Assembly: GCA_026192395.1 (NCBI GenBank)
Contig: WACF01000002.1
Location: 372,001 to 436,000 of the forward strand
Direction of reading: 5' to 3'
Length of the DNA: 64,000 bases
From: Proteobacteria bacterium 005FR1
GTDB lineage: Bacteria; Pseudomonadota; Gammaproteobacteria; Pseudomonadales; Cellvibrionaceae
Of this stretch, positions 7,783-17,117 are shown one piece after another (positions within the stretch are counted from its first letter, which is position 1; each line of letters opens with the position of its first letter). A program made the position numbers and the translations under genes. The notes below the pieces were generated by a model. The model saw only the letters and a list, made by a program, of their open reading frames with translations. It had not been told where the DNA came from and did no database searches.

Positions 7783-10281
7783 ATGCTGGCATTCCGACTG
7801 CTATGGCGCAACTGGCGCAGCGGTGAAGTAAAAATCCTGGCCATTGCCCTGATGCTGGCGGTGGCCGTGGTGAGCGCAATCAGCGTTTTCACTGACCGAC
7901 TCGAAGCGGCTTTGATCGACGAGAGCGCTGCTTTCCTCGGGGCCAACCGTATCGTCGAAAGCTCTCAGTCAATCCCCGGCGAATGGCAGCAATCTGCCGC
8001 CGAGCAATTTGATGTGCGGCAGGCCACTACTGTCGAATTCCTCTCCATGGTCTTCTCCGACGAGACCATGAACATGGCTTCGGTGAAGGCGGTGAGCGAA
8101 GGTTACCCGCTGCTGGGCAACATAGAGCTCAGTGACCGGCCTTTTGCCGTCGACCCCGAAGACATCACCATCGCCGAAGGCATTCCCGGGCCGGGCGAAG
8201 CCTGGCTCGATTCCCGTTTGCTGCCCTTGCTCGAGGCCCAGCTTGGCGACACCGTTCAGGTGGGCGACAAGGAGCTGCGGGCCACTCGAGTGCTCATCAG
8301 CGAGCCCGACCGCGGCGGTGGCATGTCCATGGTCAGCCCGCGCCTGATCATGAACGCCCAGGATCTGCCCGCAACCAAGGTGATTCAGCCGGGTAGCCGG
8401 GTTGAGTACAACTGGCTGCTGGCGGGAGAGTCCGGTGAAATCGATTCTCTGATCGAGTGGCTGCAGACCCAGACCACCGAACATCAGGAAATCGAGGATC
8501 TGCAATCAGAGCAGGAGCAACTGGCGAATGCTCTGGATCGCGGCACCCGTTTTCTGCTGCTGGCCGGGATCGTGGGCGTGTTGCTGGCTGGTGTCGCCAT
8601 CGCCATTGCCGCCCAGCACTTCGCCAGCCGGCATGTGGACCAAGTGGCGCTGATGAAAAGCCTTGGCGCCAGTGCGCGCCGGGTTCGTACGGTCTATTTG
8701 CTGCAGTTGCTGTTGCTTGCGGCTTTCGCTTCGGTGGCGGGTTTGTTGGTGGGCGAAGTCATCCAACGGGCGGTGTCGGCAACGCTTTCTTCTCTCTTCC
8801 CAGTAGCGCTGGGCGGCGCGAGTGTCGGCGCCTACGGCGTGGGCGTACTCACCGGCTTTGTCTGCCTGGTGTTCTTCGCTTTGCCGCCACTCTGGCATTT
8901 GCCCACCATCCCGCCGCTCAAGATTCTCCGCCGCGAAATGGCGGTGCGTCACCTGCGCACCGGCATGCAGGGTGCATTCGGGCTGGGAGCGGTGCTGCTA
9001 CTCATCCTGATCTACAGCCAGGACTGGTGGCTGACGCTGTCAGTATTTTTCAGCCTGATCGGCATCATCAGCATCGCGGCTGTGCTGGCCTGGTGGATGC
9101 TGCGCCTGGGGCGACAGCTCGGCATGCATGCGGGCAGCATCTGGCGGCTCGCCCTGGCGAGCCTGCAACGCAAACCGGGACAGAGCACCATGCAGATCCT
9201 GGTTTTCGCCACCGCGATCATGCTGCTGCTGTCCATGACCAATATCCGCACCAGTCTCATCGATGACTGGGAATTGACGCTGCCCGAGGATGCGCCGAAC
9301 CATATTTTCCTCAATATTGCGCCCCACGAGCGCGAATCCATCAGCGCTATTCTCCAGCAAAATGGCATCCCCCAGGATGACTTCTCGCCCATGCTGCGCG
9401 CGCGGCTCACGCATATAAACGGCGAAGAGCCGAGTGAGGAAATGCGCGAGCGCAATGGCTCGCTGCGGCGCGAACTGAATCTGACCTGGTCCGAAGAGTT
9501 GCCGTCGGACAATGAAATCGTCCGCGGCGAGTGGTGGGACCAGGCCCGCATCAATGACGAGCAGGCCCTTGGCGGGATGTCGGTGGAGCAGGAGGTGGCC
9601 GAGCGTATGGGCCTTGAACTGGGCGATGTGCTCACCTTCAGCATTGGCGGTTTGAGCGTCGACGTGGTGGTGGAAAACTTCCGCACCGTCGATCGCAACA
9701 CCTTCGAGTGGTATTTCTTCATCGCCGCGCCGGGTGTGTTGGAAGATTACTCTCCGGTTTATCGCACGGACGTCTTTCTGGCGCCCGATCAGAAGTCGGT
9801 GGTCAACCAGGTTCTGCTTGCACATCCCACGGTGATGGTCTTCGAGTTCGACAAGATCCTGCAACAGATTCGCAGCATCATCGATCAGGTAAGCAGCGGG
9901 GTCGAACTGGTGCTCTGGCTGGTGATCGCTGGCGGCGCATTGGTGCTGGTTGCCGCAGTCAACGCCAGCATGGGAAACCGCCTGCAGGAGGCGGGACTGC
10001 TGCGCGCACTGGGCAGTCGCCGCAAGCTGATCATTGGCAGCGTGTGGACCGAATTCTCGGTGTTGGGGCTGTTTGCCGGCCTGCTCGCGGTATTCGGTTC
10101 GGAAATTCTGTTGATGAGTGTCCAGCGCTGGGTGCTGGATGTACCCATGCAGCCGCACTATGAACTCTGGGCGCTGGGCATTCTGATCGGCACCATTTCC
10201 ATTGGCCTGCTTGGGGTAATCAGCTGTCGCCGTGTAGTAACCGCTGCGCCGGCGGTGGTTTTGCGGGAAGTGGAGGGATGA
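7783..10281 (+). CDS. ybbP: FtsX-like ABC transporter permease, YbbP type
   Basis: 832-residue permease with the ten-helix YbbP architecture: an N-terminal helix (about 18-36), a large periplasmic MacB-type domain, three helices with FtsX core (about 260-365), a central pair (about 400-440), a second periplasmic domain, and a final FtsX core (about 705-825). The conserved cytoplasmic segments QVALMKSLGASARRV (about 286-300) and LLRALGSRRKLIIG contact the ATPase. Partner of the upstream ATPase. An 11-bp inverted repeat follows the stop. Confidence 0.9.
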   Translation: MLAFRLLWRNWRSGEVKILAIALMLAVAVVSAISVFTDRLEAALIDESAAFLGANRIVESSQSIPGEWQQSAAEQFDVRQATTVEFLSMVFSDETMNMASVKAVSEGYPLLGNIELSDRPFAVDPEDITIAEGIPGPGEAWLDSRLLPLLEAQLGDTVQVGDKELRATRVLISEPDRGGGMSMVSPRLIMNAQDLPATKVIQPGSRVEYNWLLAGESGEIDSLIEWLQTQTTEHQEIEDLQSEQEQLANALDRGTRFLLLAGIVGVLLAGVAIAIAAQHFASRHVDQVALMKSLGASARRVRTVYLLQLLLLAAFASVAGLLVGEVIQRAVSATLSSLFPVALGGASVGAYGVGVLTGFVCLVFFALPPLWHLPTIPPLKILRREMAVRHLRTGMQGAFGLGAVLLLILIYSQDWWLTLSVFFSLIGIISIAAVLAWWMLRLGRQLGMHAGSIWRLALASLQRKPGQSTMQILVFATAIMLLLSMTNIRTSLIDDWELTLPEDAPNHIFLNIAPHERESISAILQQNGIPQDDFSPMLRARLTHINGEEPSEEMRERNGSLRRELNLTWSEELPSDNEIVRGEWWDQARINDEQALGGMSVEQEVAERMGLELGDVLTFSIGGLSVDVVVENFRTVDRNTFEWYFFIAAPGVLEDYSPVYRTDVFLAPDQKSVVNQVLLAHPTVMVFEFDKILQQIRSIIDQVSSGVELVLWLVIAGGALVLVAAVNASMGNRLQEAGLLRALGSRRKLIIGSVWTEFSVLGLFAGLLAVFGSEILLMSVQRWVLDVPMQPHYELWALGILIGTISIGLLGVISCRRVVTAAPAVVLREVEG

Positions 10282-10282
10282 T

Positions 10283-10330
10283 CAGTCGCCAGTCTCGAGA
10301 CAGAAGGTCTGTTCTAATCACTGGCGACTG
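10283..10330. terminator. Inverted repeat between convergent genes, possible bidirectional terminator
   Basis: CAGTCGCCAGT (10283-10293) and ACTGGCGACTG (10320-10330) are perfect reverse complements. They sit exactly between the stops of the permease (10281) and the histidine phosphatase (10334). There is no T tract on either side, so intrinsic termination would be weak. Confidence 0.4.
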
Positions 10331-10333
10331 GTT

Positions 10334-10945
10334 TCACCAATCAGTCAAACCCGCGTACTGACAAATCACCGAGGTCCCGTCGGGACCGCGCTCCATAATG
10401 CTATGGCAGCAGTTGGTCATCTTCGGCGGATGCCAGAACTGGCTCAGGTGTCGCCCCTCATAGTGGGACAGCAGGGCCTTGATGAAAGCGCCGTGGCTGA
10501 CAACCAACACCGTGCGGCCTTCGTTCTCACGAATGATCTCTTCCACGGCTTCGATGGCCCGCGCCTGCAGGTCGTGGAAGGATTCAGCGCCCGCCAGAGC
10601 AAACAGTGAAGGGTCTTCCCAGAAGTGCTGGTGGTGCTCGGGATGACTTAGCTTCACCTCATCGTACAACTGGCCTTCCCATTCCCCGAGAAAAATCTCC
10701 CGTAGATTATCGCGCAATTCCAGATCCACTTCATGGTGCTCGAGAATATAGCGGGCGGTGTCGCGGGCGCGTTCGCTGCTGCTGGAATAAGCGCGGTCGA
10801 ATTTCACATTCTGTAGCTGCTTTGCGACTTCCCGCGCTTGTTCGATGCCCATAGGCGTGAGGGACGATTCGGTCTGACCCTGAATACGGCGTTCCACATT
10901 CCAATTGGTTTGTCCATGGCGGACGAGGTGAATGGTGGTGGTCAT
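10334..10945 (-). CDS. Histidine phosphatase family protein (phosphoglycerate mutase-like)
   Basis: 203-residue member of the histidine phosphatase superfamily. The phospho-acceptor motif LVRHGQTNWN places His at about 10; the second catalytic His lies in VVSHGAFIKALL (about 150-161) and the acidic residue in LREIFLGEWEGQLYDE. These enzymes remove phosphate from small metabolites or sugars, or are related to GpmB and CobC; I cannot name the substrate. ATG start. Transcribed leftward, away from an alkaline phosphatase terminator whose T tract overlaps its leader. Confidence 0.85.
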   Translation of the reverse strand: MTTTIHLVRHGQTNWNVERRIQGQTESSLTPMGIEQAREVAKQLQNVKFDRAYSSSSERARDTARYILEHHEVDLELRDNLREIFLGEWEGQLYDEVKLSHPEHHQHFWEDPSLFALAGAESFHDLQARAIEAVEEIIRENEGRTVLVVSHGAFIKALLSHYEGRHLSQFWHPPKMTNCCHSIMERGPDGTSVICQYAGLTDW

Positions 10946-10966
10946 TGCTGCCTCTGCGTAGCGAAG

Positions 10967-10997
10967 ACAAAAACAAAAACCCCGCCGCGGCGGGGTT
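10967..10997 (-). terminator. Intrinsic terminator after alkaline phosphatase
   Basis: A 20-base perfect palindrome (10978-10997, core CCCCGCCG / CGGCGGGG) is followed on the minus strand by TTTTTGTTTTTG. It lies 32 bp past the alkaline phosphatase stop and just upstream of the next leftward gene. Confidence 0.85.
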
Positions 10998-11028
10998 CAG
11001 TGATTCTAAGGATTTCCCGGGCGGGGCG

Positions 11029-12576
11029 CTATCGCTCGGTCATTTGGCGCTTGTCGAGCTGAGCCGCATGTCGCATGACGTGGTAGATGTAGTGTTGTTC
11101 GTGAGTGCGCCGGAACAGATGTGCCCAGGGGCCGCCCGCGTAAATGGCGACCTCTTCTCCCGCATGGGTCTCCTGCTCCGAAGGGACCAGCACTTCCTGG
11201 TGATAATCGGGATCTTCGGTATTCACCTCGCGGAGATCATGACGTCCAGCGTTGATGGGCGCGCGGTACCGAGAATCGCCCCCCATGTCTTGGGCAAATC
11301 CGCGACCGTTGCGGTAACCGAGCGTGGTATAGGGCAGTTCGTCACTGGCGAGCTCCGGTTGTTTTTCCGGCTCGCCCCGATCATCGTTGCTGACCACTTT
11401 GCCGAGGATCGGATTGCCGCGAGTCGGATAGCCGGCGATGGTCAGGGTATGGCTGTGATCGGCGGTGACGATGATCAGCGTCTCTTTCGGGTCAGTCATT
11501 TCCAGTGCTGTTTCCACGGCCTGCGACAACTCGCGGGTGTCTTCCAAAGCGCGCTGCGCATTACCGGCGTGATGGGCGTGATCGATTCGGCCGGCTTCCA
11601 CCATCAAAAAGAAACCGCCATCGTCCTTGCGCAGAATCTCGATCGCTTTGCGGGTCATTTCCGGCAGCGAGGGCTCGACCGCCTGGTTCTGACGATCCTG
11701 GTGATAGCTCAGGTGCGAAGCATTGAACAGGCCGAGCAGGTGGGAAACCTTCCCGGCATCCACCGCATTCAGCTGCTCGCGATTCCACACGTACTGTGAT
11801 TGCGGATACTTGTCTTGCCATTCCGCCGTCAGATCGCGGCCGTCGCGGCGCGCGCCCGGAAAGCCGGTTTGCGGGTCCTTCTGACTGGCAGGGGTAAATT
11901 GCCGGCGGCCACCGCCAAGCGCCACCTCGACGCCATCGCCGACCGACAGATCGAGCAATTGACTGGCGATATCCTTGCAACCTGCGCTCAGCGCAGACTC
12001 GGGCAAATTGGCGTCGCTCTCCCAGTCCCGCTCCGGCACATGGGCGTAGGTCGCTGCCGGAGTGGCATGAGTGAGCCGCGCAGTGCTGACGATGCCGGTG
12101 GCCATGCCCGCAGCCTCCGCCTGCTGCAGGAAGGTCGGTGCGTGGTTGTCGAGCGAGGATTTGCAATCGCCGCGCGCCGCTCGCTGGTTGACGCCGATGA
12201 AGCCGGCTTTGGTCTTGATGCCGCTCATCATCGCCGTCATGGTGCCGGCCGAGTCCGGGGTCTGCTGATTGGTGTTGTAGGTCTTCGAAAGCGCGGCGTA
12301 AGGGAGGCGCTCGAACGCGAGCGAGTTCTCTTCACCGGACTCGCCCCGGCGTTGGCCCTCGTAAATCCGCGCCGCGGTGACCGTGGAGATGCCCATTCCA
12401 TCGCCGACGAAAAGGATCACATTTTTAGCCCGCCCGGTATTCGCTTGCTGCGCAATTGCGCGTTGCAGTTCCTGCTGTCCGGATTCAAACCAGGCTTCAG
12501 GCGATTCGGTTTGCGCGGACAGATTCAGCGAAAAGGAAAACAAGGCGAGCGCGGTGGCTGCTTTCAGGGCGTGCAT
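11029..12576 (-). CDS. phoA: Alkaline phosphatase, PhoA family, secreted
   Basis: 515-residue exported phosphomonoesterase. A signal peptide covers about residues 1-21 (…LNLSAQ). The metal-binding segment VILFVGDGMGISTV (about 53-66) and the nucleophile motif QTPDSAGTMTAMMSG (Ser at about 108) are intact, as are the later zinc ligands in EAGRIDHAHHAGN (about 333-345) and VTADHSHTLTI (about 373-383). It would release inorganic phosphate from organic esters in the periplasm. It is a monocistronic leftward unit ending at a strong terminator. I see no clear Pho box in the 97 bp upstream. Confidence 0.93.
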   Translation of the reverse strand: MHALKAATALALFSFSLNLSAQTESPEAWFESGQQELQRAIAQQANTGRAKNVILFVGDGMGISTVTAARIYEGQRRGESGEENSLAFERLPYAALSKTYNTNQQTPDSAGTMTAMMSGIKTKAGFIGVNQRAARGDCKSSLDNHAPTFLQQAEAAGMATGIVSTARLTHATPAATYAHVPERDWESDANLPESALSAGCKDIASQLLDLSVGDGVEVALGGGRRQFTPASQKDPQTGFPGARRDGRDLTAEWQDKYPQSQYVWNREQLNAVDAGKVSHLLGLFNASHLSYHQDRQNQAVEPSLPEMTRKAIEILRKDDGGFFLMVEAGRIDHAHHAGNAQRALEDTRELSQAVETALEMTDPKETLIIVTADHSHTLTIAGYPTRGNPILGKVVSNDDRGEPEKQPELASDELPYTTLGYRNGRGFAQDMGGDSRYRAPINAGRHDLREVNTEDPDYHQEVLVPSEQETHAGEEVAIYAGGPWAHLFRRTHEQHYIYHVMRHAAQLDKRQMTER

Positions 12577-12672
12577 GAGGGACTCCTGCCAAACGAGAAT
12601 TGGTGACTAACGTTAGCATGGAAATATGACGGACGTAAGAAGCAGCGTCGTAGAGATTACGGTGGACGCGGA

Positions 12673-14007
12673 CTATCGCTTGAAGGCGGTCACGTCCAGC
12701 CTGTGGCGGCTGACGATTTTGTAGAAGTCGGAACGATTGCGACCGGCCAGTTTCGCCGCCAGGCGCATGTTGCCGTCGGTGGACTTGAGGAGGGTGGCAA
12801 TGTATTCGCGCTCAAAGTCGCGCTTGGCTTCGCTCAAAGGTCGCATGCTATTGCCGATACTGCCCGGGATGGCGTTGGTGACGAGCGTTTCCGAGATGAC
12901 GGTGGAGGGGCTCAGGGCGGCACACTGTTCCATGACGTTTTCCAGCTGCCGCACATTTCCCGGCCAGTTGTATTCCAACAAGCGTCCAATTGCCTGAGGG
13001 GAGAGCTGTTTCCGCGCTCCGCGATTGCGGTCCGCAATTCGATTCAGGAAGTAGTTGGCCAGCAGCAAGATGTCTTCGCGACGTTGTCGCAGGCTCGGCA
13101 GGGCGATGTTGACCACATTGAGGCGATAAAAGAGATCCTCGCGGAAGTCGCCCTGCTGAATGGAATTGAACAGGTCTTTGTGCGTTGCGGATACCACCCG
13201 CACGTCGATATTGATGTTCTCCGTTCCGCCGACAGGTCGTATCGTCTTGTCCTGGAGTACCCGCAGGAGTTTGGCCTGCAGCGGCAGGGGCATATCACCG
13301 ATTTCATCCAGAAACAGAAATCCCTGGTGAGCCGCCGCAAACAGGCCCTGGTGATCCCGGATGGCGCCGGTGAATGCACCTTTTACATGCCCAAACAGTT
13401 CTGATTCGAGCATGTCGGCGGGAATCGCGCTGCAATTGACCGGTACGAAAGGTTTGTCGGCGCGGTGGCTGCGGCGGTGCAACTCGCGGGCAATCAGTTC
13501 CTTGCCGGTCCCGCTTTCGCCAGTGAGCAGTACGTTGACCTCGCTTTGCGCCAGCAAACGCGTTTGCTCGAGAACGTTGAACATTTTCGGACTGCGGGTA
13601 ATTACCGGGCCTTCTTCAGGTTGATCGCTTTGCTTTTCCGGAACCGTTTGCAGTGCGCGCTCGATGGTGGACAGCAATTCGTCCTTATCAACCGGCTTGG
13701 TGAGAAAAGAATAAACACCTTGTTGGGTCGCTTTGACGGCTTCGGCGATGGATCCATGGGCCGTAAGCACCACGACGGGCAGGCTCGGCCAGCGGCGGTG
13801 AATCTCTTCGAACAGTGTCAGTCCATCCATTTCTTCCATGCGCAGATCGGTCATCACCATTTCGGGCAGCCGCTCTTCCATGGCCGCCAATGCGGCCGTT
13901 CCGCAGTCGGCGCAGAGGGTTCGGTACCCTGCCGACTGCAGTCGCATGGACAGCAGGTCCATCATGCCACTGTCGTCGTCCACGAGAAGGATAGTCGGGC
14001 TATTCAT
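12673..14007 (-). CDS. glrR: Sigma-54-dependent response regulator, GlrR/QseF type
   Basis: 444-residue NtrC-family regulator with three domains: receiver (about 1-120, phospho-acceptor Asp54 in MTDLRM), AAA+ sigma54-activation domain (Walker A GESGTGKE at about 168, intact GAFTGA loop contacting sigma54), and a C-terminal Fis-type helix-turn-helix (NMRLAAKLAGRNRSDFYKI). ATG at 14007 was preferred over a TTG 30 bases upstream because GGAAG sits 5 bases before it. It is the last gene of the kinase-lipoprotein-regulator operon, the order known for glrK-qseG-glrR in enterobacteria, where it governs small-RNA control of GlmS. Confidence 0.92.
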   Translation of the reverse strand: MNSPTILLVDDDSGMMDLLSMRLQSAGYRTLCADCGTAALAAMEERLPEMVMTDLRMEEMDGLTLFEEIHRRWPSLPVVVLTAHGSIAEAVKATQQGVYSFLTKPVDKDELLSTIERALQTVPEKQSDQPEEGPVITRSPKMFNVLEQTRLLAQSEVNVLLTGESGTGKELIARELHRRSHRADKPFVPVNCSAIPADMLESELFGHVKGAFTGAIRDHQGLFAAAHQGFLFLDEIGDMPLPLQAKLLRVLQDKTIRPVGGTENINIDVRVVSATHKDLFNSIQQGDFREDLFYRLNVVNIALPSLRQRREDILLLANYFLNRIADRNRGARKQLSPQAIGRLLEYNWPGNVRQLENVMEQCAALSPSTVISETLVTNAIPGSIGNSMRPLSEAKRDFEREYIATLLKSTDGNMRLAAKLAGRNRSDFYKIVSRHRLDVTAFKR

Positions 14008-14033
14008 TTGCGCTTCCAGTTCTGTTTGGCCTT

Positions 14034-14630
14034 TCAATTTATCGCGTCCGCATCCGAGTCGAGTGAGCGCTCGATATTGCCAATCCCATCGATCGTCTTT
14101 TTGTGTCTTTCCTGCAGATCTTCGTACCTGTCTTCCAGAAGCGCATAGGCGGAATATTCGCTTTCCAGCAGGTCGAACAGCGCCATGTGCTCCGGCGGCC
14201 AGTCATAATCGCCAATTTGGTCGAGCAGAATCCGCAGCACGCCCGGCGTGCGGGCAGGATTGCAGGTGGCGAGCATCAGGGCCTTCAGCTGAGTGTAGGC
14301 ATGGCTTACCTCATGGTCGGTTTGCGGTTGTTCTTGTTTCAGAGCCTGTTCGTGCCGGTTCAGTTGCGTCTCAATTGACTCCCAGCTTTGATCGCAGGCG
14401 CTACGCCGCTGCACCAGCCAGTCCGCGACGGGAAGATAGTCCTGCTCGCCCTGGTCCGCCTGCACCTCGACGCCAGGCGCTTCGGCGGTCGCCGCGGGAA
14501 CGTTCTGTTCGGTTGCCACTGCTTCGCGCCGGGTGATGACGTCCGCATCTTCCGGCGCTTGCACAACACGGGGCGACTGACTGCAGCCGCTGAGCAGCAG
14601 GGCAATAAAAACTATCTCAAGTGGCTTCAT
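14034..14630 (-). CDS. QseG-like lipoprotein between kinase and regulator genes
   Basis: 198-residue predicted lipoprotein: signal peptide with lipobox LLLSGC, Cys16. The start at 14630 is chosen because the signal peptide begins there; it overlaps the end of the kinase gene by 14 bases, which suggests translational coupling. The mature part has a long linker, then helical segments with RRSACDQSWESIETQL and a C-terminal coiled coil (SAYALLEDRYEDLQERHKK). Position and layout match QseG, the outer-membrane lipoprotein that binds and activates QseE/GlrK in E. coli; sequence similarity cannot be tested here. Confidence 0.7.
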   Translation of the reverse strand: MKPLEIVFIALLLSGCSQSPRVVQAPEDADVITRREAVATEQNVPAATAEAPGVEVQADQGEQDYLPVADWLVQRRSACDQSWESIETQLNRHEQALKQEQPQTDHEVSHAYTQLKALMLATCNPARTPGVLRILLDQIGDYDWPPEHMALFDLLESEYSAYALLEDRYEDLQERHKKTIDGIGNIERSLDSDADAIN

Positions 14631-16158
14631 GGCAGCGTTGCTCTCCGGTGGGCTCTCCAGTCGGCAATCCTTTCGGCTCTTCAGTCGAGTATCCGGTCGA
14701 TGCTCCAGTTGGCTCTCCAACACGCTTTCCAAGAGGGAAATGCAATGTGAAAACCGTCCTCGCATTGGCGGTGGAGCTTAGGTTGATTTCTCCATTGAGG
14801 CGAACGACACATTCACGGACGATCGCCAGCCCCATTCCGCTTCCCTTGAGTGGCCCCTTGCGAGTCTGGCTTCCCTGGAAGAAAGGCTTGAAGATCTTGT
14901 CCTGTTCTTCTGTTGTGATGCCCGGCCCGTCGTCGGCGACACTCAGCCACCAGGCTCTTTCATGACAGCCCCAGTCAATCTCGATACTACCGCCGTCGGG
15001 AACGCTGCGATGCGCGTTGGATAGCAAATTACTAAGGATCATTTCCAGGCATAGTCGGTCGCTAGGCACTGTTCCGCTTTGCCCTTTGATATCGTATTTG
15101 ACGTCTTTGTCCGGCGTAGTGTGGTGCAGCTGCTGGCTGATTTGATCACATAGACTGCGCAGGTCCACCTCTCCGAGGTCGACGGCATGACTGTGCTTGA
15201 TTGCGTTGTAGTTGAGTAGCTGCTGGATTAGCGACTGCAGACTCTGTGCATTCTGATGAAGAATGTTAAGCACACCGAACTGGCGCTCGGACAACGGACC
15301 CGGCACCTGATCACGCAGCAGGGATTCCGCCTCCATGATCGCCGCCAGCGGTGTTTTGAGTTCGTGAGTGATGTGTTGCAAAAAAGCCTGCTTTTGACGA
15401 TCGGCAGCGAGCAACTGCAGGCGCATCCATTCCAGATTGCCGCCGAGGGCGATAAAGTCCCGCGGACCTTCGATGGCAATCTTCTGACTCAAATCCTGAT
15501 GCCCCATGCGGTTGATGTCAGAAGCGAGTCGCCGAACAGGTCGCGTCACTGCCACTGAACTGATACCGACGAGCAATATAGTTGCCAACAATGTGCCGCC
15601 GCCGATGACGGCCAGGCGCCGGTGGACCTGCTGCAGTTGCTGTTCACCGGCGGCGGTGGATTCTTCGGCGAAGCGATCGATAAGCGCGCTCAATTCCTCC
15701 CGCCCCGTATTCACCTGTTCCCACAGGCGGTCAACCTCGCCCGCATCCATCTCATCCGATTGGTAGAGCTTGTTACCGATCTGCAGGGCCAATTGGAGCA
15801 GTTCCGACAGCTTGTCGTGTTCCCGGCCGCTGGGGAGGGTTACTGCAAGATTGATTCGATAGTTGGCGAGCGCGCCAAGACGCTGGCGATAGAGGTCGGC
15901 GAATCGATCATCGCCGATGAGCAGATACTGTCGCGAGACCCGCTCCATGCTGGCGAGTTGGCGCTGAATAAACGCATCCATGTTGTTCAGGTTGTTCATA
16001 GACGCCAGCAACTTGCGTTGCTGATCGGATTGTTGGGTCAGAGACCAGGAGGCATAGGCGAGTGCAAACAACAGGGGGACCACGGTGAGCGCCATCACCG
16101 CAATCCATTGCTGAATCAAGGTGAGCCGATTGAACCACCTGCGCAAAATCATCGCCAA
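14617..16158 (-). CDS. glrK: Sensor histidine kinase, GlrK/QseE type
   Basis: 513-residue inner-membrane kinase. Transmembrane helices at about 17-38 and 182-204 flank a helical periplasmic sensor domain; a HAMP linker follows. The phospho-acceptor is His265 in ITHELKTPLAAI, and the ATP-binding domain has N box (ILSNLLSNAHRSV, about 371), DDGPGI and GSGMGLAIV. It should phosphorylate the regulator coded two genes downstream. The last 30 residues, after the catalytic domain, are a Pro/Thr/Gly/Glu repeat tail (units like GEPTG, LPTG) that looks like a recently grown low-complexity extension. Confidence 0.92.
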   Translation of the reverse strand: MAMILRRWFNRLTLIQQWIAVMALTVVPLLFALAYASWSLTQQSDQQRKLLASMNNLNNMDAFIQRQLASMERVSRQYLLIGDDRFADLYRQRLGALANYRINLAVTLPSGREHDKLSELLQLALQIGNKLYQSDEMDAGEVDRLWEQVNTGREELSALIDRFAEESTAAGEQQLQQVHRRLAVIGGGTLLATILLVGISSVAVTRPVRRLASDINRMGHQDLSQKIAIEGPRDFIALGGNLEWMRLQLLAADRQKQAFLQHITHELKTPLAAIMEAESLLRDQVPGPLSERQFGVLNILHQNAQSLQSLIQQLLNYNAIKHSHAVDLGEVDLRSLCDQISQQLHHTTPDKDVKYDIKGQSGTVPSDRLCLEMILSNLLSNAHRSVPDGGSIEIDWGCHERAWWLSVADDGPGITTEEQDKIFKPFFQGSQTRKGPLKGSGMGLAIVRECVVRLNGEINLSSTANARTVFTLHFPLGKRVGEPTGASTGYSTEEPKGLPTGEPTGEQRCHEAT

Positions 16159-16516
16159 ATGATGTCCATAAAACGCTCCTCGGGCGTTGCTCCGGCATCA
16201 TTCAGTAGGCCGGGACACAGCCCCATTTTGGCTATTGCAGACAGTGAAAGAAGCAGACTGTTGCAAGTTTGCAACATCGCAAGTGCTTGATAATCAGGCA
16301 ATGGCATACAGGTGGTCGCTTTGTTGTTGCCAAGCGGCAACAGGTTGGCGCCAGAAAAACCAGAGAAAAATGAAAACCATCGGCAAAACAGCCAGTTACG
16401 CGGATGGCATAACCAGTGCTAAAGGCCGTGCGAGCGACAAAAAATCGCTTGGCCAGTTGGTTCAGGCCATGCTGGTACTCGACGGTAATGATGGATTATT
16501 CTTCTAGGAGACAAGC
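16159..16516. other. Intergenic region between kinase operon and EF-hand gene
   Basis: 358 bp holding the divergent upstream regions of the kinase operon and the EF-hand gene. The only clear structure is a small hairpin, TGTTGCC / GGCAACA with a 4-base loop, at 16325-16342. I looked for a sigma54 promoter (TGGCAC-N5-TTGC) on both strands and did not find one. A 106-codon open frame on the plus strand has no ribosome site and is not called. Confidence 0.5.
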
Positions 16517-16810
16517 ATGAAAAACTCAATGACAGCCCTGGTACTCGCCATGTTCGCAGTAGGTTCTGCGGGCGTTTTCGCTCAGGAACCAGGCGAACAA
16601 GAACAGCAGCAAACCCAGGAGCAGCAAGCCAAAATGGAAGCCATGGAGTTCAGCCAGCTCGATGGTGACCAGGACGGTAATCTGAATGAAACCGAAGCAC
16701 AGGAAGCGGGCATTGAGCCTGTAACCTTTGATGCGATGGATGTAGACAGCAATCAGCTGGTTTCAGAGGAGGAGTTCGAGCACGCTAAAGAAGGCGGTAG
16801 CGCCCGCTAA
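16517..16810 (+). CDS. Secreted EF-hand calcium-binding protein
   Basis: 97-residue exported protein. Signal peptide about 1-23 (ending GVFAQE), then a Gln/Glu-rich spacer, then a pair of EF-hand loops: DGDQDGNLNETE (about 55-66) and DVDSNQLVSEEE (about 77-88), both with acidic residues in the expected chelating positions. Probably a periplasmic calcium-binding protein of unknown partner. Shine-Dalgarno TAGGAGA lies 7 bases before the ATG. It lies downstream of, and divergent from, the two-component operon. Confidence 0.85.
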   Translation: MKNSMTALVLAMFAVGSAGVFAQEPGEQEQQQTQEQQAKMEAMEFSQLDGDQDGNLNETEAQEAGIEPVTFDAMDVDSNQLVSEEEFEHAKEGGSAR

Positions 16811-17117
16811 GCCGCGACTCGATAAGGCGGCAACCGCGAGGTTGTCGCCGTCTTTCACAGGCTGGCAAATTGCAGGCGCGACTCACTTCGGCTCACGACG
16901 TCCCGTTCACGGAAGCCGTGTCGTAGCTACCCCTGCCGCCTCCCATCGCAGTCTGACGCCTGAAACCCCGCAACACTCCCTCCCACCAAAACAAACAGCC
17001 TCTCTGCCTGGTCCCATACCCTGGTTTCGTCCTGTTTGCTGCTCGCCTGCCTGCCGCGTTCCTTTTGCTGGCGAGTCTGGCAGCAAAAACTCTGTTCGAG
17101 GTCCGCTAAGGAAGCGC

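Noticed and set aside
9040-10158. 372-codon open frame on the minus strand
   Set aside because: Antisense to the FtsX-type permease; composition is that of a shadow frame.
16187-16507. 106-codon plus-strand frame upstream of the EF-hand gene
   Set aside because: No ribosome site, mixed composition, overlaps the kinase promoter region.
16159-16516. Sigma54 promoter for the kinase operon
   Set aside because: No TGGCAC-N5-TTGC pattern found on either strand; TGGCATACAGG near 16300 lacks the second element.
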